Shown: positions 1 through 8,988, numbered from the stretch's first letter. The stretch: 64,000 nt of DNA from Phocicoccus pinnipedialis (GCF_903994035.1 NZ_CAJEWB010000004.1:152323-216322), one strand, 5' to 3'. Numbers and translations are program-made. Notes: generated by a model not told the origin, from the letters alone.

Positions 1-725
1 CCAAAAAAGTAATCGAAGAAGGCGTTATTGACGTGCTTGATTATATGTTTGGGATTCACTTGCGTCCAATCGAAGAAGCAAAGGATGGATATGCATCACC
101 GAGCATCGAGCATGGAGCATCTGGTAGTGTAACATTCAAAATTGTTGGACACGATGCACACGGCGCACGTCCACACTTAAATCACAACGTGATCGAGATT
201 GGCTCAGATTTACTCAATATGTTGTCATCAATTCACGTGAACCCAATGGTGCCATCAAGTATTAAAATGACGAAATTCCATGCGGGTGGTAAGTCCCTTA
301 ATATTATTCCTGGCTCAGCTGAATTTGGAATCGATGTAAGAGCACAGACAAATGAAGTAATGACAGAAATCCAAGAGCGTATCAAAGAAATTTTAGAAAG
401 TATCAGTGAATTATATGATGTTAGAATAGAAAACCTTGATATGCATGCGATGGTCGCAAGTCAGAGTGACAATGACGCAATCGATATTTTAAGGAGTGCA
501 ATCATCGACACAATTGGTCCAGATAAACTACTCGACCCAATCGTGACAAGCGGTGGAGACGACTTCCACTTCTACACAGTAGAGAATCCGAAGTTAAAAG
601 GTGCGATGATCGGACTCGGATGTGACTTAACACCAGGTCTGCATCATCCATATATGAAATTTAACCACGACAGCATGCCGGTCGGCAGTGCGATCATTTA
701 TCAGGCAATTATGAATGCGGAGTAG
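1..725 (+). CDS. M20-family amidohydrolase/peptidase, 5' end cut by window
   Basis: The reading frame is open from base 3 to a TAG at 723-725, so the gene starts before the window; 240 residues of the C-terminal part are visible. It resembles M20D amidohydrolases (N-acyl amino acid or hippurate hydrolase type): a GIHLRP metal-site segment near the visible start, a dimerisation domain opening with GARPHLNHN, and a final HHP near the C-terminus, all typical of the family. These enzymes hydrolyse N-acylated amino acids with divalent metal ions in the cytoplasm. The exact substrate cannot be told. It ends in its own terminator, so it is probably the last gene of its transcript. Confidence 0.85.
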   Translation, partial: KKVIEEGVIDVLDYMFGIHLRPIEEAKDGYASPSIEHGASGSVTFKIVGHDAHGARPHLNHNVIEIGSDLLNMLSSIHVNPMVPSSIKMTKFHAGGKSLNIIPGSAEFGIDVRAQTNEVMTEIQERIKEILESISELYDVRIENLDMHAMVASQSDNDAIDILRSAIIDTIGPDKLLDPIVTSGGDDFHFYTVENPKLKGAMIGLGCDLTPGLHHPYMKFNHDSMPVGSAIIYQAIMNAE

Positions 726-747
726 GGATGATGCCCTACTTCTTTAT
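721..747 (+). terminator. Intrinsic terminator of the M20 gene
   Basis: Perfect 7-bp stem AGTAGGG/CCCTACT (721-727 and 734-740) with a 6-nt loop, followed by a T-rich run. The TAG stop codon of the upstream gene lies inside the left arm. Confidence 0.7.
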
Positions 748-833
748 TTATGAGCGTGAATTTACGTTAACTGACAGGTACGTGGTCATATGTTGAATTA
801 TTAAAAACGCAGTAAAATCAACAAAATATATTA

Positions 834-860
834 AACAAAAAATCCCGCATTTGCGGGATT
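834..860 (-). terminator. Intrinsic terminator of pdxS
   Basis: An 8-bp GC-rich stem AATCCCGC/GCGGGATT (841-860) with a 4-nt loop. Read on the minus strand it is followed by a T run, just after the pdxS stop codon. It closes the pdxS transcript with no further gene in between. Confidence 0.85.
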
Positions 861-864
861 TATA

Positions 865-1743
865 TTACCAACCTCGTTCTGACATTTTTTCATTTTCATG
901 TAACGTACGAACGTCGATGCCTTTCATTGCGTCACCGAGGTCTTCCGATAATTCTGCAATCAGTGTGTAATCTTTATAGTTTTCTGTTGCTTGCACGATT
1001 GCACGTGCCGTCATCTCTGGATTCTCTGATTTAAAAATTCCAGATCCAACAAACACACCATCTGCACCAAGTTCCATCATTAGTGCGGCGTCTGCCGGAG
1101 TTGCGACTCCTCCTGCAGCGAAGTTTAGTACAGGCAGTCTGCCGTATTCTTTAATCGCAAGCAACACGTCAATTGGTGCGCCAATACTTTTTGCTTCTGC
1201 CATGAGTTCATCATGGCTCATAGATAAAATTCGATTCACATCACGATTTACCTGTCTCATGTGACGCACTGCTTCTACAATGTTTCCAGTCCCGGGCTCT
1301 CCCTTAGTGCGGAGCATTGTCGTTCCTTCACCTAGACGACGTGCTGCTTCTCCAAGATTTCGACAGCCACACACAAAGGGTGTATTGTAATCAAATTTAT
1401 TTAAGTGGAACGCTTCGTCTGCAGGTGTCAGAACTTCAGACTCGTCAATGTAATCCACACCAAGCGCTTCTAATACACGTGCTTCTGAGATGTGTCCGAT
1501 ACGTCCTTTGGCCATAACAGGGATTGAAACAGCAGCTTGAACTTCTTTGATGATTGAAGGGTTCGCCATTCTAGCGACGCCCCCCATTTTACGGATGTCA
1601 CTTGGTACAGCTTCTAAAGCCATAACCGCAACGGCTCCAGCACGTTCAGCTATTCTCGCTTCATCTGCGTTGATAACGTCCATGATAACGCCACCTCTTA
1701 ATTTTTCACTCAATTCATTAGTTAGATGTTCGTAATTTTTCAT
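865..1743 (-). CDS. pdxS: Pyridoxal 5'-phosphate synthase lyase subunit PdxS
   Basis: PdxS condenses ribose 5-phosphate, glyceraldehyde 3-phosphate and ammonia into pyridoxal phosphate. The 292-residue protein matches the family length of about 294. Asp22 (VIMDV), Lys79 (MAKGRIGH) and Lys147 ([11 protein letters not shown]) sit where the known catalytic aspartate and the two substrate-binding lysines are expected. I start at 1743, where AAGGAGAGAG precedes ATG by good spacing; an upstream in-frame ATG at 1803 has no ribosome site. It is divergent from pdxR. Its usual partner pdxT (the glutaminase that supplies ammonia) is absent: a terminator follows directly. Confidence 0.97.
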   Translation of the reverse strand: MKNYEHLTNELSEKLRGGVIMDVINADEARIAERAGAVAVMALEAVPSDIRKMGGVARMANPSIIKEVQAAVSIPVMAKGRIGHISEARVLEALGVDYIDESEVLTPADEAFHLNKFDYNTPFVCGCRNLGEAARRLGEGTTMLRTKGEPGTGNIVEAVRHMRQVNRDVNRILSMSHDELMAEAKSIGAPIDVLLAIKEYGRLPVLNFAAGGVATPADAALMMELGADGVFVGSGIFKSENPEMTARAIVQATENYKDYTLIAELSEDLGDAMKGIDVRTLHENEKMSERGW

Positions 1744-1849
1744 TAATCTCTCTCCTTCTTGGTTGAATATATTAAACATAATATTTAAACTGATATTCAA
1801 CAATATACAAAATCAATATATTTTAGAAGGTCAGATCAGGAGGAGACAC
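1744..1849. promoter_or_regulatory. pdxS/pdxR divergent control region with inverted repeat
   Basis: The 106-bp AT-rich gap holds a perfect 9-bp inverted repeat, GTTGAATAT (1762-1770) and ATATTCAAC (1793-1801), 22 bp apart. A smaller TTAAA/TTTAA repeat is nested between them. MocR regulators such as PdxR bind the pdxR-pdxS intergenic region, so this is a reasonable operator candidate. The site itself is inferred. Confidence 0.55.
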
Positions 1850-3190
1850 ATGCGTCCGCTTTACATTCAACTCTACGAAGAATTTAGAGATAAAATTATC
1901 GAAGGTGAATATCGTGCAGGAACTCGTCTGCCATCCAAGCGAAATTTAAGCGCAGATTTAAATCTAAGTGGCACAACGATAGAACATGCATATCAGACGT
2001 TGATGGATGAAGGATACATATACTCGAAACCACGCTCCGGTTTCTTTGTGTCACAAATTGAGCAGCTTCCAATAACGAGAAAGCACGAGCCAAGCCTCAT
2101 TCATAAAGAAGAAGAGTACTTTAATTATGAATTTAAGACCGCGCAAGTCGACCCTACACATTTCCCGTACGCGCAGTTTAGGCAGTTGTCTCGTAAAGCG
2201 TTTGAAGACGAAAATATGGAACTTTTAATAAGTGGGGACAAAGAAGGCTACTGGCCACTGAGACAAGCAATCGCGCAATATGTTTTCAACAGTCGTGGAG
2301 TGAAGTGTACGCCGAATCAGGTAATCGTTGGTTCATCGACTGAACAGCTCAGCGAACTCATAACAGAAATTTTAAAAACAAACAGATTTTTAATTGAGGA
2401 TCCATCATATCCACCGATCAGAAACGTGTTAGAGAAAAAGAAAATAGCATATCAAAACGTTCCTGTAATCGAACATGGGATTGACATGAACATTGTTGAG
2501 AAGAGTAACTTTGAGACAGTATATGTAACGCCTTCTCATCAGTTCCCAACAGGCGAAGTAATGTCTATTGAGAATCGTACACGACTAATTAAATGGGCAA
2601 ATAAAAGCAAATCTCGTTATATCATTGAAGACGATTATGACTCGGAATTCCGTTATTTCAAAAAACCACTTCCGGCGTTACAGAGTTTAGATACTAAAAA
2701 TAAAGTAATTTACATATCGACGTTCTCAAAATCACTGTTTCCAACTGTCAGGATCGCATACATGGTTCTACCCAAACACTTGATTCAAAAGTATCAGAGC
2801 TTGAAACACAAAGAGAATTCAACCGTATCACTTCACATGCAATGGATCGTGAGTGAATTTTTACGAACAGGAAGATTTGATAGACATTTAAACAAGATGA
2901 GAAAGGTCTACGAAAACAAGATTTCATATATCATTAAAAGGTTAAATGAGCATCCCGTAATCTCTGTACGAGGAGAAAAAACAGGCATGCACTTCGTGCT
3001 GACAGTTCAAGATGGTGATTTAAACACAATTCTTGAACGAGCAGAAAAAGAATCGCTCTACATCGAACCTTTTAAAACATACGCTGAAAAAACGACCTCC
3101 GCAAAATTTGTGATTGGTTTTGGTGGAGTTAGAGAAGAAGAACTGGAAGAACATATGGATGTCCTAATTCGTGTGTTGCTTGGATTTTAG
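1850..3190 (+). CDS. pdxR: MocR-family transcriptional regulator PdxR (GntR HTH + aminotransferase fold)
   Basis: The 446-residue protein has an N-terminal GntR winged-helix domain (about residues 1-70: LYIQLYEEFRDKI, then AGTRLPSKRNLS) joined to a class I aminotransferase-like domain. The latter carries the PLP-lysine segment STFSKSLFP and the EDDYDSEF segment. This fusion defines MocR regulators; PdxR activates pdxS and represses itself according to PLP level. The start at 1850 is chosen for the strong AGGAGG just upstream; the frame stays open back to 1763 without a ribosome site. Its divergent position next to pdxS supports the assignment. Confidence 0.92.
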   Translation: MRPLYIQLYEEFRDKIIEGEYRAGTRLPSKRNLSADLNLSGTTIEHAYQTLMDEGYIYSKPRSGFFVSQIEQLPITRKHEPSLIHKEEEYFNYEFKTAQVDPTHFPYAQFRQLSRKAFEDENMELLISGDKEGYWPLRQAIAQYVFNSRGVKCTPNQVIVGSSTEQLSELITEILKTNRFLIEDPSYPPIRNVLEKKKIAYQNVPVIEHGIDMNIVEKSNFETVYVTPSHQFPTGEVMSIENRTRLIKWANKSKSRYIIEDDYDSEFRYFKKPLPALQSLDTKNKVIYISTFSKSLFPTVRIAYMVLPKHLIQKYQSLKHKENSTVSLHMQWIVSEFLRTGRFDRHLNKMRKVYENKISYIIKRLNEHPVISVRGEKTGMHFVLTVQDGDLNTILERAEKESLYIEPFKTYAEKTTSAKFVIGFGGVREEELEEHMDVLIRVLLGF

Positions 3191-3253
3191 TATGATGTAC
3201 TATTATAGTTTGTTAAAATTAAAGTATTAAATTACTAAAACAGGAGGTAAATT

Positions 3254-4240
3254 ATGTTCTTTTTTCATAAAGATTACTTTAGAAATGCGAGAGGTCAACA
3301 CTTAAAGATTTTCTTTTACGGAGCAGCAATGATGATACTCGCACTAATTATAACGGCTCTAGTGACTTTAGTGACGTTTGGTGGAGGTATAGGACTCATA
3401 TTTGGCGACTATATTGGTCTAGGTGTTATGACGCTTGTTTTTGGTGGGCTAGCCTTATTCGTTATGATGGTCTTAGTTTTGATGCCACTCCAATATAGTA
3501 TTTACGCTTATTACATGTATGGATATAACAATGCAGATTTTAGATTTACAGATGGCCTTCTTTTATTTAAAAAAGGGAATTTCTGGAAGTCTGTAGGGAT
3601 TATTATCTTACTAAATATTATGTTCTTCGTACTCTCTGGTGTTATATACGGTGTTATATATGGCACTGGATTTGCCATCGCCTCACTCTTTGGTGTAGGA
3701 AGCGCAATGTTTAACCCAGACGCAGCTGAAGCACTGGGTGTCGGAGCAATGGGTGTATTAATAGTCATCCAATTTGGACTAGCGTTCATACAAATGGCAG
3801 TTTATTTACTCGCGCAAATTGCCATTTCAATGATCATGTTAAACCATATCGATCAGCCACAGACATCTCTTGGCAGCAAGCTCGCAAAAGGGTTAACAAT
3901 CGCGTTCAAATCAATGAAAGATTTAATCAAATTATTATTGAGTAACTTTATCCTAATTGCGATTCCAGTTATCCTGCACTTCGTCGCTATTATTGTGATC
4001 GGTATTTCTGGCTTAAGTCTGGGTTCACCAGATTCATTAGTATTCCCGGTTGGAGTAGCGATATCGATGGGTGTTGTGGGTGTCGTATTCATGATCATGT
4101 ACATCTTCATTGGGTACTACATGATCGGTTCATATATTTCATATTATTTTAACGGCCGTGATGCGTATGAAGCGAAGTATGAAACGCCGAACGATAACAA
4201 TTATGGTCCAGAAGACACTCAGCATATTACTATCAGTTAA
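3254..4240 (+). CDS. Polytopic membrane protein of unknown function
   Basis: The 328-residue hydrophobic protein has about six to seven membrane segments in long Gly/Ile/Val/Leu stretches (near residues 20-50, 55-80, 110-140, 160-190, 225-255, 265-300). A short cytoplasmic-looking start (MFFFHKDYFRNARGQ) and a polar, acidic tail flank them. The overall look recalls the DUF975-type integral membrane proteins, but I cannot assign it firmly. It has a good ribosome site (AGGAGG before 3254), lies 63 bp after pdxR and 54 bp before a lipoprotein gene, and may share a transcript with the latter. Confidence 0.75.
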   Translation: MFFFHKDYFRNARGQHLKIFFYGAAMMILALIITALVTLVTFGGGIGLIFGDYIGLGVMTLVFGGLALFVMMVLVLMPLQYSIYAYYMYGYNNADFRFTDGLLLFKKGNFWKSVGIIILLNIMFFVLSGVIYGVIYGTGFAIASLFGVGSAMFNPDAAEALGVGAMGVLIVIQFGLAFIQMAVYLLAQIAISMIMLNHIDQPQTSLGSKLAKGLTIAFKSMKDLIKLLLSNFILIAIPVILHFVAIIVIGISGLSLGSPDSLVFPVGVAISMGVVGVVFMIMYIFIGYYMIGSYISYYFNGRDAYEAKYETPNDNNYGPEDTQHITIS

Positions 4241-4294
4241 AGTCAATTCGTGCTACTATCAGTATAGTATAAGACAGAATTAAGGAGCATTAGC

Positions 4295-5086
4295 ATGAAC
4301 GTAATTAGATTGCTTTTTGTATCCATGTTGACACTTTCTATTTTAGTGGCATGTTCTCAAAAAGATACAAAAGAGACAGTTAAAGAAGACACTAGTCAAG
4401 AAGATAAGACACAAGACAATGCGGTGACGAATAAATCAGCTGAAGAAGACGATGCTAATAAAAACAACGTAGAGGAAAATTCAAAAGAAGACAAAGCGCT
4501 TACAGCAATTAAAGAACAAAGTAAGTTAATTGAGTCTTATCGTGCTCAAATGGATATGACAGCGAATCTGGACAATAGCGAGGAAGAGTCTTTAGAATTA
4601 GATGTCAACTACATTAATGGCGATAAGCCTGCGTTCGAGTTAAAAACATTTGATACACTTCGCATGGTTTCAGTGGATGGTAAGACCGTGTTTAATAACA
4701 GTGAAGAGTGGGTGGATATCTCGGACTCCGTTGAATTAAATGCATTGTTCCACGTAACATATGATCAGGCAGTTCAATACTTCAGTGATATCTATAACGA
4801 ATTAGAACGCGTTACAGACGATGGTGAAGTGAAGTATGTTTACGAAGGTAACGACGGATTTGTGTACAATCGACTTGAGCGCTATTTACAAGTGAGCTTT
4901 GGTACGGTGGACACGACGAATCATCACACAGAGATTGAATTTACTGTAGATGAAAAGAACAACCTTATTACAGATGTTGAGTTTTCATCTGAAATCAATG
5001 ACCAAGAAGGTGGCATTGAGCTCGATGGTGAGGTTCATTACAACGAATTTGATGAAATTAAAGAAATAATTTTACCTGAAATGTAA
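4295..5086 (+). CDS. Secreted lipoprotein, function unknown
   Basis: The 263-residue protein begins with a lipoprotein signal peptide ending in the lipobox LVAC (Cys20), so it should be diacylated and anchored outside the membrane. A low-complexity, Glu/Asp/Lys/Thr-rich linker (about residues 22-65) is followed by a globular domain of alternating beta segments (ANLDNSEEESLELDVNY and later). It resembles small Firmicute lipoproteins with a LolA/LppX-like fold (DUF6612 type), but this is only resemblance. An AAGGAG ribosome site precedes ATG 4295, and a terminator follows. Confidence 0.8.
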   Translation: MNVIRLLFVSMLTLSILVACSQKDTKETVKEDTSQEDKTQDNAVTNKSAEEDDANKNNVEENSKEDKALTAIKEQSKLIESYRAQMDMTANLDNSEEESLELDVNYINGDKPAFELKTFDTLRMVSVDGKTVFNNSEEWVDISDSVELNALFHVTYDQAVQYFSDIYNELERVTDDGEVKYVYEGNDGFVYNRLERYLQVSFGTVDTTNHHTEIEFTVDEKNNLITDVEFSSEINDQEGGIELDGEVHYNEFDEIKEIILPEM

Positions 5087-5093
5087 TTCACGT

Positions 5094-5129
5094 ATTCTCC
5101 AGAGCTTTGTGGTTTTGGAGAATTTTTTT
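5094..5129 (+). terminator. Intrinsic terminator of the lipoprotein gene
   Basis: 8-bp stem ATTCTCCA/TGGAGAAT (5094-5101 and 5116-5123) with a 14-nt loop and a T7 run. Confidence 0.8.
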
Positions 5130-5130
5130 G

Positions 5131-5314
5131 TGCTATATAAAAACGAAGCGTTGAGGACGAGGTTATGAACGTATAAGAGTGTTTGAACGCATAGACATTC
5201 CTACATTTCAAGTTAAAGTGTGGAAAAGGAATTTTAATAAAGCCTTAAGAAGAGAATCACACGAAGTGGTACAGTGATTAAATTCTAAGAGAACTTGACA
5301 TTAGTTGTAATACA
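5131..5314. other. Non-coding spacer
   Basis: About 185 bp between two terminators. No open frame with a ribosome site, no promoter pair I trust and no repeat shared with other spacers in the window were seen. Confidence 0.5.
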
Positions 5315-5351
5315 AAAAAGCACGCGATTTTAAACGTATCGCGTGTTTTTT
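5315..5351. terminator. Bidirectional intrinsic terminator after mhqO
   Basis: 8-bp stem CACGCGAT/ATCGCGTG (5321-5328 and 5338-5345), flanked by A5 on the left and T6 on the right, so it can work in both directions. On the minus strand it directly follows the dioxygenase stop codon. Confidence 0.85.
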
Positions 5352-5352
5352 C

Positions 5353-6273
5353 TTATTGAAATTGCTTTACTGGTTTTAAGTAAAGTTCGATGAATACTCG
5401 GTCCTCTTCTAAGAATGGTGGTAGTGCGAGTTTTTCACCTAAGGATTCTAAATCTTCGTCACTCGTGAAACCAGGTCCATTCGTTGCAATTTCTACAGTG
5501 ATATGATTCGGTGCTGCTACATAAAGTGCCTTGAAATAATATCTGTCGACAATACCAGAATTTGGATAACGTTCTTCTTTAACAAGTTCGAGTATTTGTT
5601 GCAGTGCAGCTTCGTCTTCGACTTGCATCGCAAAGTGGTGGACACTTCCGTATCCTTGTTTCTCAACGAAGTTTTGTCGAATTTCGTTTACATAAACACA
5701 ATCGTTTCCAAACTGAACTACGTCTAATTTGCTGTTATGTTTACCACCAAGAAGTTGCATGAAATCAACAAATGGTTGTGCATATTGGACAGTAACCTCA
5801 ACACCGTGCAGACTGGTGATGCGATACTCATCAGCTATTTCTCCATTATTTCCGAATGGTGCCACATCTTCTTCTATTGGATCCACGATTAGCATCATGC
5901 GCTGTGCTTCATCGTCGTAAAATTCGAGTGCAGGTTTCCTGTAGTACTCGATAATTTCTCCATGTTCTACTTTAAATTCATCGAATCTATCCAACCAGTA
6001 ATTTAACGCTTCATTCGATTTTACCCGGAAAATTGTTTTTGAGATCGCATTCGTGCCGGGTGTGTGTTTATCTGTTCCTTTAATTTCAAAAAATGTCATA
6101 TCTGTTCCTGGCGAACCTTTATAATCCGCATAGAATAGGTGATACATGCTTGTATCGTCTTGGTTAACCGTCTTCTTAACAAGCCTAAGACCTAAAATTT
6201 GTGTCATAAAATAATAGTTATGTTGAATGTTTCTTGTGATTGCAGAAACATGGTGTATGCCTTTTGCGACCAT
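5353..6273 (-). CDS. mhqO: VOC-family ring-cleaving dioxygenase, MhqO-like
   Basis: The 306-residue protein consists of two vicinal-oxygen-chelate modules. The first opens with GIHHVSAITRN and the second with ITSLHGVEVTV; a late YVAAPNHITVEIATNGPGF segment carries the metal-site glutamate region. It resembles MhqO/MhqA, glyoxalase-like dioxygenases that act on quinones and catechols under thiol-reactive stress. I start at ATG 6273, eight bases after AAGGAG; an upstream in-frame GTG at 6282 overlaps that ribosome site. It is divergent from an MhqD-like hydrolase, which supports a quinone-detoxification pair. The substrate is inferred. Confidence 0.85.
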   Translation of the reverse strand: MVAKGIHHVSAITRNIQHNYYFMTQILGLRLVKKTVNQDDTSMYHLFYADYKGSPGTDMTFFEIKGTDKHTPGTNAISKTIFRVKSNEALNYWLDRFDEFKVEHGEIIEYYRKPALEFYDDEAQRMMLIVDPIEEDVAPFGNNGEIADEYRITSLHGVEVTVQYAQPFVDFMQLLGGKHNSKLDVVQFGNDCVYVNEIRQNFVEKQGYGSVHHFAMQVEDEAALQQILELVKEERYPNSGIVDRYYFKALYVAAPNHITVEIATNGPGFTSDEDLESLGEKLALPPFLEEDRVFIELYLKPVKQFQ

Positions 6274-6403
6274 TTTTACCACTCCTTTTATTAAAACAAG
6301 TATAGCATCAAAGCGTGAATTTGTTGGTTTGGATACTCAAGGTAAAATCATACTAAACACATGAGTATTGATTTATACTAGGGTTAAGAGTGGAGTGAGG
6401 ATT
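6274..6403. promoter_or_regulatory. mhqO/mhqD divergent control region
   Basis: The 130-bp region between divergent genes has two short symmetrical motifs: ATACTCA (6333-6339) against TGAGTAT (6362-6368), and AGTAT/ATACT (6364-6368 and 6375-6379). They could bind a MarR-type regulator such as MhqR, but no gene for one is nearby and the motif does not match an operator I know. Confidence 0.35.
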
Positions 6404-7009
6404 GTGAAACGAATTTTTATTAAAGGTAATGGAAAAAGTGATATAACGCTTATCCTCTTGCATGGAACTGGTGGACGTGAAACGGATTTACTGCACATAG
6501 CGGCAACGGTTGATCAGAATGCCAACGTGCTTGGTTATCGTGGAGAAGTCTTGGAAGGAGAACAAACGAGGTTCTTTGAGCGCTTAAATCTTAGAACGTT
6601 CAATGAAGACAGTTTGAAGCGTGAAAGTGAAAAATTATTTAACCAGATTGTTGCAGATAGCCAAGAATTTGGATTTGATTTGACACGAGTTGTGATTATT
6701 GGGTATTCAAACGGAGCTAATATCGCAGCACATATGCTTTTAAATCATAAGACAAAATACTTAGGAGCGATGCTGATGCATCCTGGATATTTCAGTGAGC
6801 AGGTAAGTAATGTAGACTTGAGTCAATTAAATGTGCTGTTGACTGCTGGTGCACGAGACACGTTGACGACAGCAGGCGAAGCATTTAAGCTTAAACAGTT
6901 ATTAGAAGCTCGAGGCGCGAAAGCAGAAATAAAACTTACAGACGGTGGGCACGAAATAGATCAGATGGAATCGATGGAAGGGCACGTCTGGTTGTTAGGA
7001 ATTAAATAA
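6404..7009 (+). CDS. mhqD: Alpha/beta-hydrolase (carboxylesterase), MhqD-like
   Basis: The 201-residue cytoplasmic hydrolase has an oxyanion segment LLHGTGG, the nucleophile elbow GYSNGAN (Ser in G-x-S-x-G) and a C-terminal GGHE histidine; an aspartate in AGARDT completes the probable triad. Length and motifs fit the MhqD/phospholipase-carboxylesterase family linked to quinone and azo-compound stress. GTG 6404 is chosen because GGAGTGAGG lies just upstream; the frame extends to 6368 without a ribosome site. Divergent from mhqO. Confidence 0.85.
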   Translation: MKRIFIKGNGKSDITLILLHGTGGRETDLLHIAATVDQNANVLGYRGEVLEGEQTRFFERLNLRTFNEDSLKRESEKLFNQIVADSQEFGFDLTRVVIIGYSNGANIAAHMLLNHKTKYLGAMLMHPGYFSEQVSNVDLSQLNVLLTAGARDTLTTAGEAFKLKQLLEARGAKAEIKLTDGGHEIDQMESMEGHVWLLGIK

Positions 7010-7023
7010 GATCTTGGTTAAAA

Positions 7024-7055
7024 AATAAGGCAAACCTGTTTAGGTTTGCCTTATT
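7024..7055. terminator. Bidirectional terminator between convergent mhqD and HAD gene
   Basis: A 14-bp perfect stem (7024-7037 and 7042-7055) with loop GTTT, flanked by A and T runs. It serves both convergent transcripts. Confidence 0.9.
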
Positions 7056-7079
7056 TTATCTAAGATACCGCTTCTATTA

Positions 7080-7919
7080 CTATTTAAGGTAATGATTTTC
7101 CAAATACTTCGCAAGTCCGTCATCGTCACATGAAAACTGTGTGACATCATCCGCAATTGACTTTAACTCATCCGTTGCATTCTTCATTGCCGTTTTCTTA
7201 CCGGCACGTAAAAACATCGGTGTGTCATTCATGCTGTCTCCAAACACATGTAAATCATCAAATGAGATTCCCAAATGATCCAGCAACGTCTCAAGTCCCG
7301 TACCTTTATCGACACCGCTGACCATCGTCTCCGAGTTATGTGGCGCAGTCTGATATAGCGCATATTTCTCGTCTTTATTTTTATCTAGCACATTATAAAA
7401 ATTTGAGATTTTTTCGGCATCCATACTAAAAAAGTAAAATTTGATCGTTTTCGCCATATCGACGTGTTCGACCCACTGCTTCTTACTTTTCAGCGTACGC
7501 TCAATACCAATCAATTCATAGCCATATACGCTTTCTCCTGGATCACTAAGTAAATCTTTTAAAATATACTCACGATCTTGTTTAAAAGTAAACGGACCAT
7601 CCGTTTCAGTGTTAATTTCATAGTACATCTTGTGTTTTCGAGCTAAGTTTAAGATATAATGCGCGGTATCCTCGCTAAAAACATGGCTCTCTAAAATTGC
7701 TTCAGGTGTTTGTACACGCACACCGCTCGCAGCAACGTAACCATCAACTTTAAGGGTATCAGGAATCTTTGTGCCGAGTGATTTCATAGACCGCCCGGTA
7801 GCGATAATAATTTTCAGTCCTCTGTCATGAAGTTTATTTAAAACATCGTTTAGATGGGATGAAAACACGCCGCCATGGGTGAGCGCAGTCCCATCTAAAT
7901 CTATCGCAATCGCCTTCAT
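7080..7919 (-). CDS. HAD-superfamily phosphatase, Cof type
   Basis: The 279-residue enzyme has HAD motif I DLDGTAL at the N-terminus, motif II ATGRS, a lysine region KGTGLETLLDHLG and motif IV FGDSMNDTPMF. The middle segment is the C2 (Cof) cap domain. Such proteins dephosphorylate sugar phosphates or related small metabolites; the substrate is not deducible. ATG 7919 follows GGAGAGATAG and puts the catalytic Asp at residue 7; the longer frame (to 7940) would overlap the ribosome site. Divergent from azlCD. Confidence 0.88.
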   Translation of the reverse strand: MKAIAIDLDGTALTHGGVFSSHLNDVLNKLHDRGLKIIIATGRSMKSLGTKIPDTLKVDGYVAASGVRVQTPEAILESHVFSEDTAHYILNLARKHKMYYEINTETDGPFTFKQDREYILKDLLSDPGESVYGYELIGIERTLKSKKQWVEHVDMAKTIKFYFFSMDAEKISNFYNVLDKNKDEKYALYQTAPHNSETMVSGVDKGTGLETLLDHLGISFDDLHVFGDSMNDTPMFLRAGKKTAMKNATDELKSIADDVTQFSCDDDGLAKYLENHYLK

Positions 7920-8002
7920 AAAACTATCTCTCCGTTTCAATAATATTCAGAATATTTATGATACAATGTTATTATTAATTTTAGCACAAGGAGAGAGATT
8001 TT

Positions 8003-8692
8003 TTGAGTAAAGTTTATACGCAATCGCTGGCCGATGGAATCACGATTGGCCTCGGTTATTTACCGGTAGCGATGGCATTTGGAATTACAGCAAAACCGCT
8101 CCTCGACTTGCTGTCTGCAGGTCTAATGAGTGCACTGAATTTTGCAGGTGCTGGTCAGTTTTTAACACTTCAAATGTTGAATAACAGTAGCTATATTGCG
8201 ATTATTATTGCAGTATTTATCTTAAATTCACGAATGTTCATCATGAGCTTTAAAATAAATTATGATTTAAAGCATTTGGATTTCTTTAAGCGATTTTTAA
8301 TATCCATGTTTGTAACAGACGAATCGTTTGCTGTTACGAGTAGATATCCGGAAGAACGAAAAACTTTTATTGATTATTTCGTTACATTATTTATTTCTTA
8401 TGTGTTCTGGATTGTTTTTACTGTTGTCGGTTATTTAACTGGGGAAGTGATGAGCGATACGTTAGTCGTGGCTAGTGGAATCGCGTTATATGCGCTCTTT
8501 ATTGCACTCTTAATGCCTTCAGTTCGAGACTACAAAAATCTAGTCGTTGCTGGATTGGGTATGGGAATGCACTTCTTATTTAAAGAAATCGGACTTGCTT
8601 CTGGTATCGCAATTGTTTTAGCTATGCTTGGGGCTGCATGGATTGGATTATTTTTAGATTTAAAAGATAAAAATTGGAGATCAGTTTCATGA
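8003..8692 (+). CDS. azlC: AzlC-family branched-chain amino acid exporter, large subunit
   Basis: The 229-residue integral membrane protein has the AzlC hallmarks: an N-terminal LGYLPVAMAFG segment, then FAGAGQFL and the NSRMFIMS segment, with about six to seven membrane helices. AzlC with AzlD forms an exporter of branched-chain amino acids (and analogues such as azaleucine). The start is TTG 8003, seated behind AAGGAGAGAG; no ATG fits. The stop overlaps the start of azlD by 4 bp (ATGA), indicating translational coupling. An extended -10 (TG-A-TACAAT, 7959-7967) lies upstream. Confidence 0.93.
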   Translation: MSKVYTQSLADGITIGLGYLPVAMAFGITAKPLLDLLSAGLMSALNFAGAGQFLTLQMLNNSSYIAIIIAVFILNSRMFIMSFKINYDLKHLDFFKRFLISMFVTDESFAVTSRYPEERKTFIDYFVTLFISYVFWIVFTVVGYLTGEVMSDTLVVASGIALYALFIALLMPSVRDYKNLVVAGLGMGMHFLFKEIGLASGIAIVLAMLGAAWIGLFLDLKDKNWRSVS

Positions 8693-8988
8693 GTATTTTA
8701 AAGTTAATATTAATTCTTACGGTTGTGAACTTACTGCCGAGAATTTTACCTGTATTCTTTGTCGGTAAATTTGAATTACCTGACACAGTCATCACTTTTT
8801 TAAATTATGTGCCAATTGCTGCACTCGGGGTGCTAATCTTTCCAGGAGTCTTAACAGCAGTAGAAACACCAACGCATGGTGTACTTGGTGCAATATTTGC
8901 TGCTTTATTAGGCATTATGCGTGTACCACTATTCTTTGTTGTTGTATTCTCTGTCGCATTTGTGTATCTATTAATGTTTATTATGTAA
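8689..8988 (+). CDS. azlD: AzlD-family branched-chain amino acid exporter, small subunit
   Basis: The 99-residue membrane protein has three to four helices and the AzlD signature: NLLPRILPV near the N-terminus and NYVPIAALGVLIFPG in the middle. It is the obligate partner of AzlC. The start ATG 8689 overlaps the azlC stop (ATGA) and has GGAGATC upstream; the frame stays open to 8674. A terminator follows. Confidence 0.92.
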   Translation: MSILKLILILTVVNLLPRILPVFFVGKFELPDTVITFLNYVPIAALGVLIFPGVLTAVETPTHGVLGAIFAALLGIMRVPLFFVVVFSVAFVYLLMFIM

